From JARYLZ01 sp964388275 (GTDB lineage: Bacteria > Bacteroidota > Ignavibacteria > SZUA-365), in NCBI GenBank assembly GCA_964388275.1, contig CAYLZD010000033.1, positions 1-41,492 of the forward strand: a stretch of 41,492 nucleotides of DNA, given 5' to 3'. Position 1 is the first letter of the stretch. Every line of letters begins with the position of its first letter. The notes beneath the pieces were generated by a model that searched no databases, was not told the origin of the DNA, and saw only the letters and a program-made list of their open reading frames with translations. Position numbers and translations under genes: made by a program. Shown one piece after another: positions 33,993 to 41,492 of this stretch.

Positions 33993-35798
33993 ATGGATTT
34001 CAGTTTTCTTCTAATCGGTCACAGAGCGTCCGGTAAAAGCACGCTTGGCCGCCTTCTTGCGCGGCATTTGGATTGCCGCTTTCACGATATTGACGAGTTG
34101 ATCGAGCGGTCGACCGGTCAGAGCGCAGCCCGGCTTGTGAGCGCGGACGAAAAGCGGTTTCGCGCGATGGAGAAAGAAATGCTGAAATCACTCCTTTCGG
34201 AGGCCGGAAGGAGCGTAATCGCCGCGGGCGGCGGCATGCTCGAGGTTCCGGGCGGCGTCTGTGCCATATGGATAGACAGGGACGGCTGGGAGGAAACCGC
34301 GCTCAGCGAGAGGGAGCGGTTGAGACCGGAGAGTTCACCCGGCGCCGAAATCGAATGGATGAAACGAACGAGGGAATCCGCATACTCGGCGGGAGCGCAT
34401 CTGAGATTGCGGATCGCGCGTGGCACCGGCGTCGAGGAGACGGCACGGCTGCTCTGCGGTATGGCCGGTTTGGCTGACGCCGCAGCGGGAAGCCCGGTAA
34501 TGCGGAAATCCTGGATGCTCGCTCACAGCCCCGAACAGCTTGACCGCTGCATTGCAGATTGCCGGCTTTTCGGTCTCGCTGGTATCGAGATTCGAAGCGA
34601 CATTTTCGACAGCACGCCGGAAACCGATGTTCCCGTCCTCGCTTCGCTCAGGACCCCGGACGGCGGTTTCTTTCTCCGAGGGTCAGCAGCGGCGGCTTTC
34701 GATTGCGATGCACGCTATGCGGCTACCGTTCCACTCGCAAGTCTCGAACCCCGGCCCCTGATCGTGTCTGCTCACGTGGGTGACGTGGACCAGGAGTACT
34801 TCGACGCGATGTTGATGGCCGGCGATGTGCTGGCGGAACGATTCCCGGAATGGAAGCCGCATATCATCTATAAATTCGCGCCTGTTGTCAAATCGTGGGT
34901 TGAACTGCGCTTCGCGCATGAAGTCTGCAGAGTATATCGAAAGAAGGGAGGCAAAGTGAGCCTCATCCCGAGAGGGAAGCGATGGAACTGGATGCGGGCT
35001 TTCCGCGTCCGGGAGTGGAACGAATTGAACTACGTCTCACCCGGCGCGGTCGACAAGGCGGGACTCCCTCCGTCCCTCGCCTACTTCGTGCCGCAGGCCG
35101 CCGGACCGGATCCGGCAGCGATCTGCGGTCTGATAGGTGATCCGGTGGACGACAGCATCGGCGACGTCTGGCATCGCCGCCGCAGCATCGAGATGGACGG
35201 CGGGAAACTGGCTTACCTCAAGATTCCCGTCCCGCCCGACGAACTGGAGCATGCGCTGTACTTCCTCCTCAAACTTAATCTGCACGGCCTCTCGGTTACC
35301 TCGCCGCATAAGGCGGTTGTGATAAACTCGATTTTCGTGACGAGCAAGTCCGGACTCCAAAGCGGCAATACACTGACGTTGCGGGACGGAGGATGGTCGT
35401 TGACGGACTCCGACCGCCGCGGCATGGAAGCCGTCCTCGACGAGCTGGCGGATCGCGGGATCAGCCCGGGACCCACCGCCGTTTACGGACGCGGCGCGGT
35501 GAGCGTCCCTGTCATCGAGACGCTGCTCGAGCGCGGTTGGCGCCCTGTGCGACAGACAGGCGCCCGCGAGGGCTGGGGGGAACTAGAAAAGGAGTCATTT
35601 GTCCTGATAGTAAACGCCGGCGGGCCGGGAACGGACGCGCATGACAAACCGCCCAGGACCCGCGCATGGCTGGATATTCATTATCACGGAGTGGAGCGTC
35701 TGCCGGCGGATGTGGAAGTGTACAGAAACGGAATTGGCTTTTTCGTGGCACAGGCGGAGGATCAGAGACGCGAATGGGGTTTCGGGAACTATCAGTGA
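33993..35798 (+). CDS. Trifunctional shikimate kinase - 3-dehydroquinate dehydratase (type I) - shikimate dehydrogenase fusion
   Basis: The single 601-residue frame carries three shikimate-pathway domains. Residues 1-165 are shikimate kinase: Walker A GHRASGKST (9-17), Asp32/Asp34, FR (56-57) and AGGG (78-81). Residues about 172-365 are type I dehydroquinate dehydratase: EIRSD (199-203), catalytic His261 in SAH, and Schiff-base Lys294 in YKFAP. Residues about 376-601 are shikimate dehydrogenase: GLIGDPV (379-385), Lys440 in SVTSPHK, Asp474 in the DRRG segment, and a nucleotide loop GRGAVS near 499-504. The domain order is that of the C-terminal half of fungal AROM. The dehydrogenase has Gly390 where the second conserved Ser is expected. 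aroC follows after 104 bp. The ribosome site is weak. Confidence 0.9.
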   Translation: MDFSFLLIGHRASGKSTLGRLLARHLDCRFHDIDELIERSTGQSAARLVSADEKRFRAMEKEMLKSLLSEAGRSVIAAGGGMLEVPGGVCAIWIDRDGWEETALSERERLRPESSPGAEIEWMKRTRESAYSAGAHLRLRIARGTGVEETARLLCGMAGLADAAAGSPVMRKSWMLAHSPEQLDRCIADCRLFGLAGIEIRSDIFDSTPETDVPVLASLRTPDGGFFLRGSAAAAFDCDARYAATVPLASLEPRPLIVSAHVGDVDQEYFDAMLMAGDVLAERFPEWKPHIIYKFAPVVKSWVELRFAHEVCRVYRKKGGKVSLIPRGKRWNWMRAFRVREWNELNYVSPGAVDKAGLPPSLAYFVPQAAGPDPAAICGLIGDPVDDSIGDVWHRRRSIEMDGGKLAYLKIPVPPDELEHALYFLLKLNLHGLSVTSPHKAVVINSIFVTSKSGLQSGNTLTLRDGGWSLTDSDRRGMEAVLDELADRGISPGPTAVYGRGAVSVPVIETLLERGWRPVRQTGAREGWGELEKESFVLIVNAGGPGTDAHDKPPRTRAWLDIHYHGVERLPADVEVYRNGIGFFVAQAEDQRREWGFGNYQ

Positions 35799-35902
35799 TG
35801 TATGTGCCGTACCGCATGATATTTCGTGTGAACACCCATGCCGCGTCCGGAGCGCTCCGGCGAAGGAAACGCGCCCCGACGCAGGCGGGAGGCTGACCGA
35901 TT

Positions 35903-36919
35903 ATGCGAGGTAACAGCTTCGGCGAGTTTCTTGTCTTGACTACTTTCGGCGAATCGCACGGCGTCGCGCTGGGCGCCGTCATAGACGGCTGCCCGGCCGG
36001 TATCGAGCTCGGCGTCGAAGATTTCGCCGCCGCCCTGCGAAGGCGCAGACCCGGGCAATCTTCACTGAGCAGCCAGCGCCGCGAAGCGGATGAACCCGAA
36101 ATCCTGAGCGGAATCTTCGAGGGGCGCACACTGGGAACGCCCATTGCCGTCATGGTCCGGAACCGCGACGCGCGAAGTTCCGACTATTCGCCGAACGAGC
36201 ACAGAACCGGACATGCCGATCTTATTTGGGAAGAGAAGTACGGTGTGCGCGATTATCGCGGCGGCGGGCGCGCTTCTGGGCGTGAAACGCTCTCGAGAGT
36301 GATCGGAGGAGTGGTGGCCTTGAAATTGCTTCCTCCGGGAGTCGGCATCACCGCCTTCACGAGGCGCATCGGAAACATCTCGGCAACCGCCATACCCGAT
36401 TCCCTCACGACCGGCATGATCGACGCCCATCCGACGCGCTGTCCGGATCCCGAAGCGGCAAGACGCATGGAAGCGGAACTCCTGACCTGCATCGAGACGG
36501 GAAACTCGCGCGGCGGCGTGGTGGAACTGCGCGTCGACGGGCTTCCGGCCGGACTCGGCGAGCCGGTTTTCCGCAAGGCGAAGTCCCTGATCGCTGGGGC
36601 ATTGATGAGCATAGGAGCGGTGACTGGCGTGACGCTGGGCGATGCTTTCGAGGACGCCGCGCTCAGCGGGCGCGAATATCATTCAGACGCCACCGCGGAC
36701 GGATACTCCGCGCGCGCCGCCGGGATTCAGGGCGGAATCAGCAACGGATGTCGAATTACGCTGCTCTGCGCAGTCAAACCCGTGAGCACCGTCGGCGCTG
36801 CGGCGCGCCGCGGCCGCCACGATCCATGCATCGTGCCCCGCGTGGTGCCGGTGCTCGAAGCGATGACCTCGCTGGTCCTCGCCGACCTCTCCCTGGCCCG
36901 CCGGCTCGACAGTTTATAA
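35903..36919 (+). CDS. aroC: Chorismate synthase
   Basis: The 338-residue enzyme makes chorismate from EPSP using reduced FMN. Visible family signatures are TTFGESHG (13-20, catalytic His19 region), the RRPGQSS loop, RTGHADLIWEEKYG, DYRGGGRASGRET and the C-terminal RRGRHDPCIVPRVVPVLEAM with its conserved acidic/His pair. It is somewhat shorter than the common 350-390 residues. GGGAGG lies ten bases before the ATG. It is paired with the AroK-D-E fusion, so kinase, dehydratase, dehydrogenase and last step are made together. Confidence 0.97.
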   Translation: MRGNSFGEFLVLTTFGESHGVALGAVIDGCPAGIELGVEDFAAALRRRRPGQSSLSSQRREADEPEILSGIFEGRTLGTPIAVMVRNRDARSSDYSPNEHRTGHADLIWEEKYGVRDYRGGGRASGRETLSRVIGGVVALKLLPPGVGITAFTRRIGNISATAIPDSLTTGMIDAHPTRCPDPEAARRMEAELLTCIETGNSRGGVVELRVDGLPAGLGEPVFRKAKSLIAGALMSIGAVTGVTLGDAFEDAALSGREYHSDATADGYSARAAGIQGGISNGCRITLLCAVKPVSTVGAAARRGRHDPCIVPRVVPVLEAMTSLVLADLSLARRLDSL

Positions 36920-36939
36920 GCGGTGGAGGACACTTCCCG

Positions 36940-38214
36940 TCACGGCGCAGCCGTCTCGTTCTCCACCAGCTGCTCAAACGTCTGGCGTCGCCTGGCGACG
37001 AAGCGCTTCCCTCCCGAGACCGCGACTTCGACGGCGAGAGGCCGCGAGTTGTAAACCGACGACATCGACGCGCCGTAGGCGCCGGCGGAACAAATCGCCA
37101 GCAATTCCCCGGGTTTCACCTCCCGAATTGTCCGCGCCGTGGCGAAGACATCGGTCGATTCGCAGACGGGTCCCGCGATTTCGCACCGCGTTTCGTCTCG
37201 ATCGCTCCGCCTACGCACGGGGAGTATCTCGTGATGAGCCGCGTACAGCATGGGCCGCAACAGGTCGTTCATTCCAGCATCGATTATCAGAAAAACGCGG
37301 CCGCGTTCTTTGTTGACGTACTCGACGCGGGTGAGCAGGACTCCGGAATTCGCGACTATGCAGCGTCCCGGTTCGCTGAGCAATACGACGCCGCGCGCGC
37401 GCAGTCCATCGAGCAGTTGCGACAGATCGCTTGCGAGTTCCGCGGCCGGGAACACGGGATCACCGGCCTTGTAAGGCACGCCGATGCCGCCGCCGATGTT
37501 CAGGAAGCGCCCGGAGCCGGACAATAATCCCGCCGAAACGTCAGCCAACTCCGTCAGCATTTTCAATCCGGCCGCATACGGGCCCGCTTCGAAAAGCATA
37601 GAGCCGAGGTGCATGCCGAAACCGGCGATACGCAGATTCGGGAGCGATGACAAGTCGGGGAGAGCGCGCATGGCGGAGGCCTGCGAGATCCCGAACTTAT
37701 GTTCCGCGGACCCTGTCGCAATGCCCGGATGAGTATCCGTGGGCACATCCGGATTGATGCGAAGCAGGGCCTGCGCAATCGAGCCTCTGTCGCGCGCGAC
37801 GGCATTTATCCGCAGGCACTCCTCGACCGATTCGGCGTTGAAAAGAAGTATGCCCGCGTCAACTCCAGCTTCAATGTCTCTGTTCGTCTTGCCGACACCG
37901 GTCATCACGACTTTCTGCGGATCAGCGCCCGCCCTGAGGACGCGAAACAGTTCTCCGGCGGAATTCACGTCGAAACCCGCCTCCGCTCCCTCAAGCGTGC
38001 GAAGGACGGCCGCTGTGGAATTCGCCTTGACGGCGTAGCATGCGAGATGTTTCCACGGCGAAAAAGCGTCGCGATACTCCTCATAGGCCAGGCGTATCGC
38101 GTCCAGATTGTAGACGTATGCCGGGGTCCCTTCCGTTTCCGCGATCCGCTCGAGCGGTACGGAACCCGCGTGCAGGACGTCGCCGATATATGCGAAACCG
38201 CGCAGGAAGGTCAT
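36940..38214 (-). CDS. lysA: Diaminopimelate decarboxylase
   Basis: The 424-residue PLP enzyme converts meso-diaminopimelate to lysine. The PLP Lys is in YAVKAN (about residue 63). GFGMHLGS, the glycine-rich phosphate loop NIGGGIG, EPGRCIV and the CESTD active-site segment are all present. The ATG at 38214 shares its A with the lysC stop (TGATG), and GGGAG precedes it by nine bases. A TTG at 38217 is an alternative. It converges with aroC across a 20-bp gap with no visible terminator. Confidence 0.96.
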   Translation of the reverse strand: MTFLRGFAYIGDVLHAGSVPLERIAETEGTPAYVYNLDAIRLAYEEYRDAFSPWKHLACYAVKANSTAAVLRTLEGAEAGFDVNSAGELFRVLRAGADPQKVVMTGVGKTNRDIEAGVDAGILLFNAESVEECLRINAVARDRGSIAQALLRINPDVPTDTHPGIATGSAEHKFGISQASAMRALPDLSSLPNLRIAGFGMHLGSMLFEAGPYAAGLKMLTELADVSAGLLSGSGRFLNIGGGIGVPYKAGDPVFPAAELASDLSQLLDGLRARGVVLLSEPGRCIVANSGVLLTRVEYVNKERGRVFLIIDAGMNDLLRPMLYAAHHEILPVRRRSDRDETRCEIAGPVCESTDVFATARTIREVKPGELLAICSAGAYGASMSSVYNSRPLAVEVAVSGGKRFVARRRQTFEQLVENETAAP

Positions 38215-39623
38215 CAATCCGTGCTCCCGCCGACCTTGACGGGTCGGGAGGTCCTTGCTTCCGGTCCCTCCGAAAAGAACTCTTCATGCAGTTCCCTGAC
38301 CGCCTTAGGTATGTTCTCTTCCGATATCACAAAAGTCAGGTTTATCTCGGAAGCGCCCTGGGATATCATATAGATGGGCATATCCTTCAGGCGACCGAAC
38401 ACGCGGGCGGCGATGCCCTGTTCCGAGCGCAGTTTCTCGCCGACTATGCACACGATCGCTTTGTTCGTCTGGATTTGCACTCTGCCGTACGCCTCGAGTT
38501 CGCGCGCCAGTTTCTCCAGCGAATGCGTGTATTCGATGCTGAGGGAAACGCTGACTTCCGAGGTGGTGACAAGATCCACCGACGTGCGATGTTCGTTGAA
38601 GATGTCGAATATTTTCTTCATGAAGCCGTAGCTGCCCAACATTCGCGCGGACGAGATGTTGAGCACCGTGATGCCGCGCTTGTACGAAATGGATTTGACG
38701 GCGGCGCGCGAAGGCGGAACTTCGGGCTTGATCAGAGTTCCGCCCGAGTTTGGACGGCGCGAGTTGTATATCCGGACCGCTATGTTCTTCTCGATCGCAG
38801 GCAGAAGCGTGCTGGGATGCAGCACCTTGGCGCCGAAATACGCAAGTTCCGAGGCTTCCTGAAACGACATTTCCTCTACCTTGCGCGCGCCGGGAACAAG
38901 TTTGGGATCAGCCGTGAGAATGCCGTCGACGTCCGTCCAGATCTCGATGTCCTCGGCTCTCAACACCGCGCCGATCAGCGCTGCCGAGAAGTCCGAGCCG
39001 CCCCTCCCGAGTGTGGTGGTTATGCCGGTTTCGTTGGCGCCGATGAAACCCTGTATGACGGGAATATCGCCCGACTCCACGCGCGCGCGAAGCTGCTGTT
39101 CGCATCTGGAGGAAGTTTCCCGCATCAACGGCTCGGCCTTGCCGAAATCGCTGTTCGTCACAATGCACTTGCGCGCGTCCGCGGCCACGGAGTTGAGCCC
39201 CGCTTCCCGCAGCGCCACCGTTGCCACGGCTGTTGACATTCGCTCGCCGTAAGACATGACGAAATCCAGAACCCGGGGCGAGAGGTCTCCGGTGATGCTG
39301 ATGCCGTACAAAATATGCCGCAGTTCGTCGCCGAAAGTCGTAAGTTCGCGAATCAGATGATCCTGCCGTGCGAGACCGTTTATCAGCCCCTGGACGATCT
39401 CGTAATGGCGCTCCACAATATCCGTGCGCAGAAGGCGCTGCGCATCGGTTTCGGACCCGCCGGCCGCCAGATCCGCGCAGCGCACGAGCGAGTTGGTTAT
39501 CCCGGAGCAGGCCGACAACACTACAACCGGCTTGCGGCCTCTTCGGGACTTCACAATTTCACACATGTTGCGCATGGCTGCAGCATCCTCGATCGATGTG
39601 CCGCCGAATTTCATGACTATCAT
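38214..39623 (-). CDS. lysC: Aspartate kinase with C-terminal ACT domains
   Basis: This monofunctional aspartokinase has 469 residues from the ATG at 39623. It begins MIVMKFGGTS, the typical kinase start, and has LSACSGITN, FGDELR, the substrate loop TTLGRGGSDFSAALIGA and DVDGILTADPK. Two ACT domains (about 310-450) would bind lysine or threonine for feedback control. It has no homoserine dehydrogenase part. The frame extends to a TTG at 39683, but the added residues are not family-like. No lysine riboswitch is recognisable upstream. It is coupled to lysA. Confidence 0.95.
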   Translation of the reverse strand: MIVMKFGGTSIEDAAAMRNMCEIVKSRRGRKPVVVLSACSGITNSLVRCADLAAGGSETDAQRLLRTDIVERHYEIVQGLINGLARQDHLIRELTTFGDELRHILYGISITGDLSPRVLDFVMSYGERMSTAVATVALREAGLNSVAADARKCIVTNSDFGKAEPLMRETSSRCEQQLRARVESGDIPVIQGFIGANETGITTTLGRGGSDFSAALIGAVLRAEDIEIWTDVDGILTADPKLVPGARKVEEMSFQEASELAYFGAKVLHPSTLLPAIEKNIAVRIYNSRRPNSGGTLIKPEVPPSRAAVKSISYKRGITVLNISSARMLGSYGFMKKIFDIFNEHRTSVDLVTTSEVSVSLSIEYTHSLEKLARELEAYGRVQIQTNKAIVCIVGEKLRSEQGIAARVFGRLKDMPIYMISQGASEINLTFVISEENIPKAVRELHEEFFSEGPEARTSRPVKVGGSTD

Positions 39624-39931
39624 GTCTTCAACCGTTTGCCGGTGTGGTTTCCGTTTATTCGGGGAATACTGCGCCGCTTTCAATCGCGGGAGGCAAGATA
39701 CGAAGCGCGGGGAACTTCTTGAACAGAGCCGTACGCAAGCCGGAGGTCCGCTCCCGATTCCCGGGCCGAGGAATACGTCTGCGCCTGCAGATAGCCGCTT
39801 TGTATCTTGCTATTTTTCTTGTCTTTTCCATAATTTAATGCAATGGAGTGATAGTGCATATCATTCCCGTGCACGACAGGAATCCTGTCACATTACTACC
39901 ACTACTTACATTCATCTTCTGGAGGTGCGAG
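39624..39931. other. Divergent intergenic region, lysC / secreted beta-helix protein
   Basis: This 308-base spacer has no convincing gene. The left half (39624-39790) is GC-rich and next to lysC. The right half is AT-rich (39795-39860) and probably includes the promoter of the plus-strand gene. It contains the palindrome at 39875-39889 and the ribosome site GGAGGTG at 39921. Confidence 0.5.
39875..39889. promoter_or_regulatory. Palindrome GACAGGA-A-TCCTGTC, possible operator or 5' UTR hairpin
   Basis: Seven-base arms with one central base form a perfect inverted repeat 42 bases before the ATG of the secreted protein. The symmetry suits a dimeric DNA-binding regulator. The loop is too small for a stable RNA hairpin unless the stem opens. 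Confidence 0.4.
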
Positions 39932-41492
39932 ATGAGAAAAACGGCGACCAGCCCCCGGTCCCGAAACGGGAGAATAATCCTGCTGCTGATAGCGGCTTTC
40001 GTAGCCGCCGGCAACGCATTCGCTCAAACGCCGCAATACTACGTATCAGGCGGCACAGGCGGCAACGCAATTCCATTCAATCCGAACGGCTCGATGACGT
40101 CGTTCTCCAAATGGCAGGGCTTTTACATGCCCAACCAGTTCACGGGCGCGTACGCCGGCAATATCACGAAAGTGTATTTCAGGGTATATCCCTCCAGCGC
40201 CGGTCCTCTCACGACGTACACGAACGCGAGAGTATCGCTGGGACAGTTGGCCGGGACTACTTACCCGACAGGCCAGTGGTTTTCACCGGTCACACAGTGC
40301 TTCTTTTCACAGGCCCTGACGATCCCAGCAACAGCGGCGGGCGCCTGGTTCTCGATACAGCTGCAGACTCCTTACTATTACAATCCGAATCTCTCGCTGG
40401 TGATCGAGTTCTGCTCACAAGGGACGACCACGGGCGGCATCACGATCGCCACCTTCTCCAACTCCTCTCCGCCGAACATCACGCGCACGTACGGCGGATC
40501 CGGCTGCAGCGGTTCGGTGGCGGGTTCCAGCAACACTCGGACTGATTTCGGTTTCGACCTTTCGTCGGCGTATCAGCGCGATGCCGGTATATCGGATCTG
40601 CTTTCTCCCAAAGACTTCTGCCCGGGAGCCTTTCCGATTCAAGTCAATCTGAAGAACTACGGAACACAGACGCTCAACAGCGTCACAATCAAATGGGTTT
40701 ATGACGGCGTGCCGCAGACCGATATTCCCTGGAGCGGCAACCTCGCTTCTCTGGGCGATGAGACGGTCACTTTATCCGCCTCGCAGAATTTCGCGCCCGG
40801 CGTCCCGCATACCCTCAAGGTGTGGACACATCAGCCGAACAACGGAGCGGACAGCGGCGCATTCAACGACACGCTGAGCGTGACGCTCAAGCCGGCTATC
40901 AGCGGCATATACACGATTGGCGGCGCCTCGCCGGATTATCCCAATTTCGGCGCGGCCGTGGCTGATCTCAACGCGAATGGCATTTGCGGACCGGTGCTGT
41001 TCAACGTGCGAACAGGCACATACAACGAATCCGTGTCCCTGAGCCAGATCAACGGCGCCTCGGCGGTTAACACGATCACCTTCCAGTCCGAGTCCGGCAA
41101 CCGCAACGACGTGATGCTGACCTTCGCTCCGACGACTACAACGGGCACCGTCAACATGAACGGGGCGGATTATGTCACCTGGCAGAACATGACGATCAGG
41201 TCGACGGGCACGTCCTACAGCAACGTTATGATCTTCGGCGGCAGCGCAAATTACAACCGGGTCATCAACTGCGTGCTGCAAAATCCGGTTTATTCCTCCA
41301 CGTCAAATTACAACGCCGTCCTCTACTCGGCATCCGGCACCAACGACGAGTACAACCAGTTCATCGGCAATGACATAACAGGCGGTTCCTACGGCATCTA
41401 CTGGTACGGGGCCTCTTCGGGCGCCGGCTCCGAGCGAGAGAACGTCTTCGAGGGCAACAAGGTGACCGGCCAGTACTACATGGGGATGTACA
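39932..41492 (+). CDS. Large secreted protein with CARDB-like and parallel beta-helix regions (5' part, runs off window)
   Basis: The frame is open from the ATG at 39932, preceded by GGAGGTG, to the window end: 520 codons without a stop. Residues 1-32 are a signal peptide (cleavage after NAFA). Residues about 33-210 look like a beta-sandwich of unknown family. About 215-310 resembles a CARDB-type domain (DAGISDLLSP, a Cys, then VNLKNYGTQTLNSVTIKWVYDG). From about 325 the protein enters a beta-helix-type region, with YTIGGASPDYPNFGAAV and NVRTGTYNESVSL, as seen in surface or adhesion proteins of Bacteroidota and Ignavibacteriota. Many of those end in a type IX sorting domain, which cannot be checked here. 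Asn/Thr/Ser-rich composition is typical of exported proteins. Confidence 0.85.
   Translation, partial: MRKTATSPRSRNGRIILLLIAAFVAAGNAFAQTPQYYVSGGTGGNAIPFNPNGSMTSFSKWQGFYMPNQFTGAYAGNITKVYFRVYPSSAGPLTTYTNARVSLGQLAGTTYPTGQWFSPVTQCFFSQALTIPATAAGAWFSIQLQTPYYYNPNLSLVIEFCSQGTTTGGITIATFSNSSPPNITRTYGGSGCSGSVAGSSNTRTDFGFDLSSAYQRDAGISDLLSPKDFCPGAFPIQVNLKNYGTQTLNSVTIKWVYDGVPQTDIPWSGNLASLGDETVTLSASQNFAPGVPHTLKVWTHQPNNGADSGAFNDTLSVTLKPAISGIYTIGGASPDYPNFGAAVADLNANGICGPVLFNVRTGTYNESVSLSQINGASAVNTITFQSESGNRNDVMLTFAPTTTTGTVNMNGADYVTWQNMTIRSTGTSYSNVMIFGGSANYNRVINCVLQNPVYSSTSNYNAVLYSASGTNDEYNQFIGNDITGGSYGIYWYGASSGAGSERENVFEGNKVTGQYYMGMY

Noticed and set aside
39624..39931. Lysine riboswitch upstream of lysC
   Set aside because: The spacer has no recognisable conserved core or the five-helix layout of that class.

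Overview
The window is about 41.5 kb of a moderately GC-rich bacterial chromosome (high 50s % by eye, not computed). It is most consistent with a member of the Bacteroidota/Chlorobiota/Ignavibacteriota side of the FCB group. The reasons are an 11-gene complex I operon without nuoEFG, an OmpA protein with a thrombospondin type-3 repeat stalk, a TlpA-type thioredoxin with a long unique N-terminal region, a large secreted protein of the kind often exported by type IX secretion, and mixed use of Shine-Dalgarno sites. No rRNA gene or species-level marker is present, so this placement is an inference.

Layout. (1) 1-360: non-coding DNA with 7-bp tandem repeats. (2) 361-4902, minus strand: an electron-transfer cluster. 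In transcription order it is a tetraheme c554-like cytochrome, a hairpin, a duplicated four-cysteine protein, an outer-membrane beta-barrel, an 11-heme periplasmic cytochrome and a 9-heme lipoprotein cytochrome. The last three are translationally coupled by ATGA overlaps and look like a porin-cytochrome conduit across the outer membrane. (3) 5290-18784, minus strand: a duplicated DUF4389 membrane protein followed by nuoABCDHIJK, an ompA-like gene, and nuoLMN. (4) 19156-25292, minus strand: housekeeping genes, namely tRNA-Ala(CGC), a Nif3-family gene, a zinc-ribbon/coiled-coil gene, RNase P RNA, recJ, yebC, ruvC and ruvA, closed by a strong terminator. (5) 25360-28493, minus strand: a HEAT-like membrane protein and a PDZ-membrane-GAF-SpoIIE phosphatase. 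(6) 28743-32046, plus strand: a TlpA-like thioredoxin, a DUF2892 protein, an SGNH hydrolase and the manganese exporter MntP. (7) 32086-33606, minus strand: an EnvC-like degenerate LytM protein. (8) 33993-36919, plus strand: a trifunctional shikimate kinase/dehydroquinate dehydratase/shikimate dehydrogenase fusion, then aroC. (9) 36940-39623, minus strand: lysC and lysA. (10) 39932 to the window end, plus strand: the 5' part of a large secreted protein.

How the parts fit. Complex I without its NADH module is expected to feed electrons from ferredoxin or another donor into quinone. The cytochrome cluster next door could carry electrons across the periplasm and outer membrane to or from an external partner. 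Nothing in the sequence proves that the two are linked. The aromatic and aspartate-family genes form two convergent amino-acid biosynthesis units. The strongest candidates for something new are the conduit cluster with its unusual four-cysteine partner, the AroK-AroD-AroE fusion, and the OmpA gene inside the complex I operon.
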